Source of the DNA: Notospermus geniculatus
Lineage: Eukaryota > Nemertea > Pilidiophora > Heteronemertea > Lineidae
Direction of reading: 5' to 3'
Assembly: GCA_002633025.1 (NCBI GenBank)
Contig: NMRB01000778.1
Coordinates: forward strand, 151,034-215,033
DNA: 64,000 nt
In this document: positions 55,564 to 64,000 of the stretch, piece by piece
Numbering within the stretch: position 1 is the first letter of the stretch
Layout: every line of letters begins with the position of its first letter
Translations under genes and position numbers: made by a program
Notes under the pieces: model-generated
What the model saw: the letters and a program-made list of their open reading frames with translations, nothing else
Database searches by the model: none
Told to the model about the DNA's origin: nothing

Positions 55564-57305
55564 TTATTCATACATCCCCTCACTGTCTTCATTTTCTCCG
55601 TCATCACGAGGGCTCGGAATCTCCTCTTGGTTGGCGCCATTTTCTGTTTCAGTGACGCCTTTATTTTCCGTCACACCAACACTATGCCGACTCTGGTTGT
55701 CCTGGGCAACCCCACTATCATCCGCCACGCGAACACTGTGATGACTTTGGTTGTCCTGGGCAACCCCACTATCATCCGCCACGCGAACACTGCGATGGCT
55801 CAGGTTGTCCAGGGCAACCCCACTGTCATCCATGACACCAACACTGCGGTGACTCTGGTTGTCCTGGGCAACCCCACTCTCCTCCATGACACCAACACTG
55901 CGGTGACTCTGGTTGTCCTGGGCAACCCCACTCTCCTCCATGACACCAACACTGCGGTGACTCTGGTTGTCCTGTGCAACCCCACTATCCTCCGTCACGC
56001 CAAAACTGCGATGGCTCTGGTTGTCCTGGGCAACCCCACTCTCCTCCGTCACGCCAAAACTGCGATGGCTCTGGTTGTCCTGTGCAACCCCACTATCCTC
56101 CGTCACGCCAAAACTGCGATGGCTCTGGTTGTCCTGGGCAATCCCAATGTAATCCGTCACACCAACACTGTGATGACTCTGAGTATCCATGGCAACGGTA
56201 TTGTCCTGAGCAACACTAACACTGTGATGACTCTGGTTGTCCTCTGCAACCCCATTGTCATCCGTTACACCAACACTATGATGACTCTGGTTGTCCTGGG
56301 CAACCCGACTATCACCAAAACTGTGATGACTCTGAGTATCCACGGCAACGTTGTCCTGAGCGACACTAACACTGTGATGACTCTGGTTGTCCTGGACACA
56401 GTCTTGTGTAACACCATCACTGTGGTGGCTCTGGTTGTCAAGGGCAACGGTCTCACTTTGCGCAGTTACCGCTAAGTTTTCGTCATTGTCTTGTTGAAAA
56501 GTTTCGCCCTCTGGGGCGGTCGTATTGTCCTCTCCGACTCCAACACTGTGTTGACTTCGTGTTGCACTGTGGTGGCTTCCCTGGCTCTTCACACTGCGAC
56601 GACTGTGGTTACTATGGACGCTGTGGTGACTATGGACACTACGTCCGCTCTTCCTACTGTGGTGGCTCTTGACGCTGTGTTCACTCCGCACGCTGTGACT
56701 ACTTGAACTCCTTCTCTCCTCGTGTGTCACGTTACCGTTTTGAGTCTCGGGATGTTTCCCGAGAGAGTGATCGCTATTTTGCCGTTGTTGTTGGTGTCCT
56801 GTAGGTCGGGGTACAGGGCTGTTCCTGGGCGACACCTCAATACTGGATCCCTGCAACACGAGAAAACTAAGTGAAACAGTCTTCACATGACCCCAGAGTC
56901 TCTCCAGATACTTTCTGGGGAACTCAAGGGCTCATTCCGTAGTAAACATAAAGTCGTCTCCAAATCTTGCAAATTTTCGACCCCCTCAGGCACTTTCTAG
57001 TTGAGATCGCAGAAGTGAGTGATCTCAACTAGAAAGTGCCTGAGGAAGACCCCGGTTGGGGTCGAAAATTTGCAAGATTTGGAGGCGACTTATGTTTACT
57101 ACCATCTTGTGTGTCGTTTTTTGTGCTTGTTGGATAATTGTTTCAGACCAGTTGAGCATACAAAGTGGCAACTCGGCTGGGAATCGAACTCGTGTCCTCC
57201 CGGTCATGCGTCCGAAGCTCAACCACCGCTGCGCCACTCTTGAGGTAAATAAACGTGAGAAATAAAGGAGGAAAACGAGGGGAAAGGTCAACTTACACAT
57301 CCCAT
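55564..57305 (-). CDS. MGCGSS-start Ser/His-rich tandem-repeat protein, right allele
   Basis: Allele of 5652-7318. Exons on the minus strand: 57297-57305 (ATG GGA TGT) and 55564-56850, giving 431 residues. The intron is 446 bp in both alleles. This allele is 25 residues longer, through one extra 18-residue repeat and a 7-residue segment missing from one repeat in the left allele; both changes keep frame. Repeats here mix SFGVTEDSGVA and SVGVMEESGVA variants in a different order from the left copy, as expected from unequal exchange or slippage. The function is unknown. The His/Ser-rich repeats could bind metal or be phosphorylated, but nothing in the sequence proves either. Confidence 0.72.
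56939..57103. mobile_element. Foldback element in repeat-protein intron (right)
   Basis: Allelic counterpart of 5855-6018, in the same intron at the same position. Confidence 0.8.
57112..57243 (-). mobile_element. tRNA-derived SINE head (right counterpart)
   Basis: Antisense copy of the 5720 SINE head. The tail part lies at 56880-56937 beyond the foldback. Confidence 0.65.
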
Positions 57306-57613
57306 GTTGTCTCCTCGCAGTGAACTTGCGGACGAAAAGGTTCGGATTCACTTTTGTCTCTAATAAATCCTGATGAAATTTCCTCTCCTTCACACGTCGT
57401 CAGAATTAAATCTTTGGGGTTTCAGGAGAGGTACGTCTTCTTAATCTCCGATAGTGTAGGTATGGTTGACCTCCGGGGCTGTATGCGTACTTGGGAGTCC
57501 ACTACAGGACGTTATGAACAGAACGCGACTGAACGAGTCCCCACTGCTGATGAAGTCGTGACCAACACAGTTGCGCCTCGTGGGTGGTAAAGGGGATTTG
57601 AAGATGTGAATAA

Positions 57614-57762
57614 AGCGGGTGATCCACTGTTGCGATTTTGGCTTGAGACGCGGTTGCGTTCCCTTGCGGTTACCTTATAAGGACTTCCGATTGCCATATA
57701 AGGTAACCGCAAGGGAACGCAACCCCGCCTCAAGCCGAAATCGCAACAGTGGATCACCCGCT
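57614..57762. mobile_element. 149-bp foldback MITE between duplicated first exons
   Basis: Ends AGCGGGTGATCCACTG and CAGTGGATCACCCGCT, flanked by TAA (57611-57613, 57763-57765). Confidence 0.85.
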
Positions 57763-58105
57763 TAAACGTGAGAAATAACGGAGGAAAACGAGGGGAAAGG
57801 TCAACTTACACATCCCATGTTGTCTCCTCGCAGTGAACTTGCGGACGAAAAGGTTCGGATTCACTTTTGTCTCCAATAAATCCTGATGAAGTTTCCTCTC
57901 CTTCACACGTCGTCAGAATTAAATCTTTGGGGTTTCAGGAGAGGTACGTCTTCTTAATCTCCGATAGGGTAGGTATGGTTGACCTCCGGGGCTGTATGCG
58001 TACTTGGGAGTCCACTACAGGACGTTATGAACAGAACGCGACTGAACGAGTCCCCACTGCTGATGAAGTCGTGACCAACACAGTTGCGCCTCGTGGGTGG
58101 TAACA
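57763..58105 (-). repeat. Tandem second copy of the repeat-protein first exon and upstream region
   Basis: 57249-57600 and 57763-58105 are near-identical direct copies of about 340 bp. Each contains the ATG GGA TGT start exon and its GTAAGT donor (57297-57305 and 57810-57818) plus the same upstream sequence, so this haplotype has two potential promoters and first exons. A 149-bp foldback element sits between the copies. The left contig ends at N 5530 inside this unit, so whether the other haplotype has the duplication is unknown. Confidence 0.8.
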
Positions 58106-58776
58106 GGGGATTTGATTTGACCCTGTCTCAACTTTGCTATGTTGCTAAAGCACCATATTTATTTGTTATAGCGACTTCAAACAAATCACTAAATATTAAA
58201 TCAACTGGATCTTATAGCGCGACCAAGTTTATTACACGCGCAATAAAGGTGGTATAAATCAGGCGGGAACTGTTACGTAATCGTAGGCGTTCGTGAATGA
58301 TTAACTAAATCTGTCGTGACCACATGAAATATTTCATTAAGTCAATCTGTCACTACCATAACAGTTTTCTCTTGTGTCTACACACTGGGTCACTGGGAGG
58401 GATAGAAAAAGGGGCTCCGATATCGAAAGGTTCTCATGTAACTTCCCCGCGAGACTGGTTCCCGTCTTTGCTACTTCACTCCCGCGTACCAATCTCGTAC
58501 CCAGAGATTCGTTACGCTCGGGCCGAGGTTGACGGTCGCTACACTAATCTCTGGAGACGGCTAGCCATTTCACGCCTCAGGTGTGATTTTTGGTATCGTA
58601 CAATTTTAGACCGAATTTTAACCACAGATGCACTGAAATGACTTGAGATGACTTGAGTATAAAATGTTACACACAAAAATGTCCTTAGAAAGGTTTTTTC
58701 GAGGGAAAATTGAAATGAGAAACAAGTTTTTTTTTATTGCCTTACATGCATTTGGTCATTTCGTTACATGCATTTG

Positions 58777-59013
58777 CGTTGTTTATACTTCGACGCACGA
58801 CCATCGCCGGCGACCGACGCGCGATCTTGCGTTCGACGCCGACCCCGGCGTGCGATTTGGTCGGCATCCAATCGCGAGGCTGTAATTACTTGAGTAATTT
58901 CATAACGGGTCGCCGTCTCTAAAGTACGCTGGACTGTGAATCAATTCTGCGAAGTCGGGCGTCCAGATTTGATCGTGCGTCAGACGCCGATTGACTTGCG
59001 TCGAAGTATAAAC
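58777..59013. mobile_element. TIR element with TATACTTCGACGCA ends
   Basis: GTTTATACTTCGACGCACGA (58778) and TTGCGTCGAAGTATAAAC (ending 59012) are inverted; the interior is CG-rich (CGACGC, GCGCGA words). No ORF of interest. The interval 58106-58776 shows no gene. Confidence 0.7.
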
Positions 59014-59709
59014 TAGGCTTAACGCTGTTTACTTGCGATAAGATAAGATACGATTTTATTAACTCATACCTTAGTAAAGGTGCAAGAGTGCATGAGTTGA
59101 ACAAGTGAAAATACATCAACAATGAGAAGGTCAAGTAACACCACATGATGAAACAAAAACGATCTGCACGTAGATGTTTTAATCTGATATCTTTAAAATA
59201 CATGTATGGACAAACAAGGAGATAATGAAACTCTTCACCTGTATCTTCTTTATCACAAAGCTGACAAACTGAATTTTCATGGTCCCCATTTCTATTTCTG
59301 CTTACTACACCAGGAAGTTTAATTGTGCCAAGACGAAAGTGAACAAGGGATTTTACTTGGAAATCAGGCAGTTTCAGGAGGTATAATCTTTGATCTTGAA
59401 TTCATCACCAAAATTACATAAAGCTCTGTAAACTACACACTTTGGATGGTCATTAATGTCACTGATGATGTTTTGTCTGTACTGATAAGTCATGATGCGC
59501 GCCCTCTTTTGGAGTGATATCGTCTATTTTGGTCAAAGCATAAGCTCCATGATTCCTGTGTGACCGGAAGATCAGCTCCAAAGGCGGTGAACTGGTGGAA
59601 AGATGACAATATTTTCTATGTTTTATTGCAAGTTTATTAGTGCCTGAACATTAAAATACATATTTTCTGATAGTATTCTAAAAGGTGATGTCTGTTGAGA
59701 AACAGGGCT

Positions 59710-59710
59710 N
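59710..59710. other. Single-N contig join (right contig / contig 4)
   Basis: The 217 bp before this N (59493-59709) are repeated in direct orientation at about 59815-60061, so the join separates two copies of one sequence. Confidence 0.9.
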
Positions 59711-59814
59711 ATCCAAGATGGCGGTATTCTTCATACAGTAGAGATACTTTTCGTCTCGTCAGAAGTGAAACATCGAAAAAGTATCTCACAACGTAGAATG
59801 ACCTACAAACTGGT

Positions 59815-60061
59815 CATGCGCGCCCTCTTTTGGAGTGATATCGTCTATTTTGGTCAAAGCATGGAGCTTAGCTCCAAGCCTTGGCTTAGCTCCATGATTC
59901 CTGTGTGACCGGAAGATCAGTTACAAAGGCGGTGAACTGGTGGAAAGATGACAAATATTTTCTATGTTTTATGGCAAGTTTATTAGTGCCTGAACATTAA
60001 AATACATATTTTCTGATACATGTAGTATTCTAAAAAGTGATGTCTGTTGAGAAACAGGGCT
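59815..60061 (+). repeat. Direct repeat of the contig end 59493-59709
   Basis: GCGCGCCCTCTTTTGGAGTG through GTTGAGAAACAGGGCT occurs twice; the second copy has a short palindromic insertion (GGAGCTTAGCTCCAAGCC). Confidence 0.85.
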
Positions 60062-60270
60062 GGTGCTGCGAAATGGTCTTTTGACATCTATGGATTTGCA
60101 GTGTATCAACATCAACCAACAATGAACGGGATGACTGCATGGCGGTTGTGGATCTTTCTAACATGTAGCAGGATAAGGAATCGCAGACGGTTTAGGTGGT
60201 GGGAAATGGACCTCTTCAAATGTCTCCATCAGAGAGTAACTGCATCACAACCTGAAAGAATAGAATAAAA

Positions 60271-60357
60271 TGTCAGTGCAGAGGGTGCGTCATAGGCCTA
60301 TCAAAGGCCTAGTGAAAACAGGCCGTTCATTAAGTGTTAACACGCCCTCTGCACTGA
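60271..60357. mobile_element. Short foldback element
   Basis: GTCAGTGCAGAGGGTGCG pairs with CACGCCCTCTGCACTGAT around a central AGGCCT cluster. Confidence 0.6.
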
Positions 60358-60851
60358 TATATTTATCAATTTAATAAATTCGTGGGTTAATCCTTCATTA
60401 AAACATGCACACAGATGAAACCATGCCTTAAAACATGTCACATTTAAATAATATAGTATAAACGTTCCAAAATGGCCCATATATATGGTCTTCAGCTTTA
60501 AACAAGATAGCCTCTCCTCCATCCACGTCACACTAAACTTTGAACAGTCCGCACAAACATCTATTGCTCCTCCATATATAGTCCATCCTCGATTTCCAAT
60601 CCAGTTGAAACGGAGTCACATAAAGAAGTCCATCATCCTATGTTGTTCACAAGAAACGTCCATACTGCAAGGAGGATCACAGAATTTGCTACGTAGGTAA
60701 AGTTGTCTCCGCCAACGGACGCTGAAATGTTAGTTTTTGCGTGAAAGCCTATCAAAAATGTCTGATATATTTTAATTATTCAACAACTTGTTGTGTAGGC
60801 CTAAAACATTCGTTTCCTTTCCGAGTGTCATTGCATTCCAAATGATGGTCA

Positions 60852-60992
60852 CGCTGGACTATGGAGAAGCTGAAATGCACGAATTACATTACAAATGTTT
60901 ATTTTTACAGTAGATACTTCAGCTGGACTATGGAGAAGCGGAAATGCACGAATTACAGATTACAAATGTTTATTTTTACAGTAGATACTTCA
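60852..60992 (+). repeat. Tandem duplication, about 70-75-bp unit
   Basis: CTGGACTATGGAGAAGC...GTAGATACTTCAG appears twice in a row. Confidence 0.85.
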
Positions 60993-61627
60993 GTTTTACA
61001 TCTAAACGGTGAAAAGTACAATAAATTGGTGATGTAGAAATAGGAGAACAGAAATGGATCTATGTATTACTGTGTTTCTTAACTGTTTATACTTCTTCCT
61101 TACAATTAAGCCATTTGTGCTGGGGGTAGGCCTCCTTCTTTTTCTCTTTCTTTTGTTACCCTGTTGTACTCTTCCACTATAGGCCTACTACCTATATGTT
61201 GATTTAATTTTTGTCTCAGGAGATGGCTTATAAAGCTGTATAGGCTTTTAGCCTTCTGCCAAATCCTCTTCTTAATACTTCTATAAATGTATTCTGGAAG
61301 TGTGTTAATGAAGTCAAATATGCTTTAAAAAAAGAAATGGATGCTCTCTCAGGAATGTACCCTTACTGCTAGTGCTAGTGTAAGAAGGAAAAATGAAACA
61401 TGTGTATTACCTACTACACAATAAAATACCGGTTGGTATATTGAAAATATGATGATTACTGGTACCTAAGTATTTTTCTTTGCTTATTGTATTGTTCTTT
61501 ACTTTCTTGCACGTGTGCGCGAAAGCGCTGGTGACGTCATCATCACCATGATCGTGAGAGACACTGGTGGCGAAATCTCAAACCTGTGACAGGACCCAGA
61601 TGGCAAAAGGTAAACTGAACACAGACT

Positions 61628-61770
61628 TCGTACACTATTAGGATTAGGTTTAGGGTGAGGGCTTAGGATTAGCATTAGGATTAGGGTTACATTGGGCATT
61701 AGGTTAGGGTAAGAGTTAGGGTTAGCTTAGGATTAGGTTTACGGTTAGCATTAGGGTTTGGGTTACGTTT
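61628..61770. repeat. Degenerate TTAGGG-like repeat
   Basis: About twenty imperfect (T)TAGGG/TTAGGA/TTAGCA words. It resembles an eroded interstitial telomeric or telomere-like satellite, not a chromosome end. Confidence 0.65.
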
Positions 61771-61795
61771 AGAACTTGTCTTGTATGAGGTCTGT

Positions 61796-62325
61796 GTTCA
61801 GTTTACCGCTGACCATCCGAGGTATAGTGGGGTTCGAACAGTCACTGCCATTCTTAACGATAGAAAGGTTACTCTGACATGATTTTCTGATTTTTACCAG
61901 GAGGATCAGGCCTCGTTCTGCCAGCATAGATTGAATTGTCTTATTTTGTTTTGATTCGACAATATTTTTAACTGGAATTGGTTTACATGTATCAATGCTG
62001 ATGTTTGAAAACAAGTACCGGTACCAGTCCAATCCATATGCCCGTGTCCAAGAGTTGGAGATCAGGTAACGAACAGGTATAGCCTAGCAACCTGCCTCTC
62101 ACCTACAGTTGTCAGTTGATGACCATGGATATTAAATTATTAGCAACTATGGAACCATGGAGTACAGATACTGGTGATGCCTCATAAAAGTCAGTTTAAC
62201 AGCATCCTGTGATAGCACTGATGATGATCAGTCATTGCAAATGTACTCTCATACAAACCTGATTAGGCCTACACCCGCATCATAGCGGAAAGGAAGAAAT
62301 ATAAACAAAAAAATACTACAACCGC
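61796..62325 (+). repeat. Dispersed repeat, copy 1
   Basis: Shares TTGAATTGTCTTATTTTG, CTCTCATACA and ACACCCGCATCATMGCGG blocks with 63555-63960 in the same order. The 63555 copy includes a degenerate tRNA-like GGAGTTCAATATCCAGTC, so SINE-derived is possible. Confidence 0.65.
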
Positions 62326-62368
62326 CCATCTCTTAGACTTAAGACTTAGAAAAGAGCAATTTTCTTAA

Positions 62369-62618
62369 AGCCTCACTGTATTGAATTTTACGGTATTTTC
62401 AACGTGTTACGAGAGTGCAGCTATAGGTCTCATAGCCTCTTGAAGTCCCCAAAATGCTTGCATGATGCGTACTTCAAAGGATCAAGCCGCAGTTTTCAGC
62501 ACACATTGAAAAAATTGCAGACCGAGCTCTAATGTATTCAAATAGAGCATATAGTACATTGTACACTACACTAACGTCGGAGGACGTAAGCACTTCCTGA
62601 ATTCAATACAGTGAGGCT
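62369..62618. mobile_element. 250-bp piggyBac-like MITE with TTAA duplication
   Basis: Ends AGCCTCACTGTATTGAATT and AATTCAATACAGTGAGGCT, flanked by TTAA (62365-62368, 62619-62622). Same architecture as 52758-53115 but with different ends. Confidence 0.85.
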
Positions 62619-62695
62619 TTAAGCTTTTGGAATGTGGTTGGCACATTCCTGATTGGTCAATTACTGGTTTGTAACCTTCAGCAAAAGTGCTGCCA

Positions 62696-62881
62696 CCATG
62701 ATGGCAGAGAGGGCTGTCACTGTGATACCTCGAAACAAAAGGCTGCTACCACTCTGCTTCTGGCCCTTGTCTTCTCCAGTCGTGCAGCAAAGGTGCCTGC
62801 CGCGATGATGTTGGTGAGGTCTGTCACTGTGATAGCTCGAAACAAAGGCTGCTACCTCGCTCCTTCTGGCCCTTGTCTTCT
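62696..62881 (+). repeat. Tandem duplication of about 95 bp abutting the N at 62882
   Basis: GTCACTGTGATACCTCGAAA...CTTCTGGCCCTTGTCTTCT is present twice. Confidence 0.75.
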
Positions 62882-62882
62882 N
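62882..62882. other. Single-N contig join or ambiguous base
   Basis: The N falls at the end of the second unit of an approximately 95-bp tandem repeat (62696-62881). Confidence 0.85.
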
Positions 62883-62914
62883 TATCCAGAAGCTCTCGTG
62901 ATTGTAATATGTGG

Positions 62915-63097
62915 TTAAAAGAACTTTTCGTAGATTTTGAAACCATATAATTTTCGCTGTGGGTTGACCGTGATAATGTCAGGGTTAGGGGGTCCAAACG
63001 CATGTGGGTCACTGATGAGCTCCGAGAAGCGGCGAGCTGGCTTCCAGAGCTCATAGGAGTAAATCGCCCCTGCGGAGGAGTCTAAGACATACATTTC
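62915..63097 (-). CDS. Possible isolated exon or ORF of unknown function
   Basis: About 60 codons from the ATG at 63097, including AIYSYELWKPARRFSELI and PNPDIITVNPQRKLYGFKIY. Codon choice and lack of repeat structure look more coding-like than the surrounding DNA, but I see no clear splice sites, neighbours or family. It could equally be a transposon fragment. Confidence 0.25.
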   Translation of the reverse strand, partial: EMYVLDSSAGAIYSYELWKPARRFSELISDPHAFGPPNPDIITVNPQRKLYGFKIYEKFF

Positions 63098-63554
63098 CAA
63101 AAACTCATTAGATTTTTAAACAATGTAAAGGAGAATTTTTAAAAATATCGAAAGTATAAATATAATAAATACTGTGTTAGACAGGAAATGCCAATTTTGA
63201 TAGTTAAGTACTGCTCTGTGTACTTTTTTCTACACAACCTGGCCCAGATTGGTCAATTACTGGTGTGTAACCTAAGAAAAGATATTGCTGCGGTTACATG
63301 GTCTTGGAGGTGAAAGGACTGCACCTAAATGAACCCGAGAGAGGCATGCATAATAATGATCGTGATCGAGGAAACCGTTACGTTCAGTCCTCAGTTCCTT
63401 ATTCCTTGCAATAAAAGTGAATTTATTTATTTATTATATATTCGTGGGTTTACAACAAATAAAACATATAAAAACATAAATCGTAACAGAACGTAAAACA
63501 ATGAAGAAAGGCTATGGTCCATGAATCCTGGGTCCATCTGCATTAGAGTAGAAA

Positions 63555-63960
63555 GTGGAGAGTTCAGCGCCTGTCACTTTCGAGATAGTGGAGTTCAATA
63601 TCCAGTCACGGCCATTCTGTGATAGAAACATTACTCTCTTTGACATGATTTTCAGATTTTCACCTGTGGGGGTCGAGCCTCATCCTGCCAGCGTAGATTA
63701 AATTGTCTTATTTTGTTTAGAAAACCAATGGTACCATATTGGCGATTGACTCAACAATCTATTTTTAACGGGGATTGACACATCCATGTCTGTAGGTTTG
63801 ATCACATGCCTCATAAGTCAGTTAACAGCAACCGTGATAGCATTGATGGTGATCAGTCGTTGCAAATTTACTCTCATACACAAACCTGATCAGACCTACA
63901 CCCGCATCATCGCGGAAAGGAAGAAATACAAACAAAAAAATATTGCAACCGGTTGCAAAA
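63555..63960 (+). repeat. Dispersed repeat, copy 2
   Basis: Partner of 61796-62325; an (ATTT)n tract lies upstream at about 63420-63440. Confidence 0.65.
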
Positions 63961-64000
63961 CTGGGCCTAATCCTACAAATGAAAACAATGGAAGATAAGG

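Larger units (their letters stand above)
33950..57426 (-). repeat. Right arm of inverted duplication (allelic contig B)
   Basis: Reverse-complement partner of 5531-29220. It starts on the base after the N at 33949, in the middle of a PNPLA intron. Homology to the left arm stops near 57426 only because the left contig ends at the N at 5530; this contig runs on to the N at 59710. The coincidence of both homology limits with N joins argues that the palindrome was made by scaffolding rather than by the genome. Confidence 0.93.

Noticed and set aside
5531-57426. Genuine genomic palindrome or ancient inverted gene duplication
   Set aside because: Both arm limits fall on N joins and the differences are allele-like; kept as the alternative that needs a spanning read to exclude.
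58380-58560. Possible gene at 58324-58641
   Set aside because: The sequence (TCTCGTACCCAGAG, TAATCTCTGGAGACGGC) looks like repeat-derived DNA, with no recognisable domain.
61628-61770. True telomere
   Set aside because: The words are degenerate, short and flanked by ordinary sequence.

Overview
This is eukaryotic, almost certainly invertebrate-animal, nuclear DNA. The genes are split into short exons with GT/AG introns, they encode animal-type families (a TRIM-NHL protein, a SMYD methyltransferase, a neuropathy-target-esterase-type patatin phospholipase), and the space between them is packed with tRNA-derived SINEs and short foldback (MITE-like) transposons. High allelic divergence, TAGGCCTA-rich spacers and a TRIM-NHL gene with an almost undivided reading frame fit a highly heterozygous marine invertebrate such as an echinoderm, hemichordate, lancelet or mollusc. 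I cannot name the species.

The dominant feature is a very large inverted duplication. Bases 5531-29220 reappear, reverse-complemented, at 33950-57426. Both copies start exactly at single-N joins (5530 and 33949), and the two arms differ by SNPs, a coding VNTR and many clean presence/absence transposon insertions. The simplest reading is that two haplotype contigs of the same locus (5531-33948 and 33950-59709) were scaffolded head to head. Every gene in the arms therefore appears twice and should be counted once.

Reading one haplotype in the orientation of the left arm: (1) a two-exon gene (5652-7318, +) for an MGCGSS-starting, Ser/His-rich protein with about 14-15 tandem repeats of about 18 residues, which I do not recognise as a known family; (2) a 13-exon SMYD3-like lysine methyltransferase (8327-21737, +); (3) inside its 8-kb seventh intron, on the opposite strand, a two-exon TRIM-NHL E3 ligase (13377-15703, -); (4) tail to tail with SMYD, a PNPLA6/7 (NTE/Swiss-cheese) lysophospholipase (22964-33608, -), 5' incomplete. 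The right arm carries the same genes in mirror order: PNPLA 34678-40227 (+), SMYD 41312-54718 (-), TRIM 47021-49560 (+), repeat protein 55564-57305 (-).

Outside the arms, 1-5529 is a nest of decayed DNA transposons, including a TIR-bounded 1.7-kb element, a 210-bp foldback and a CXC-type transposon ORF remnant. The stretch 57427-64000 holds a tandem duplication of the repeat-protein first exon, several foldback elements, telomere-like degenerate TTAGGG sequence, and duplicated repeat blocks that abut further N joins. The most novel-looking gene is the putatively lipid-anchored repeat protein. The most important practical message is the haplotype duplication, which turns the window into a natural allele-versus-allele catalogue of transposon insertions.
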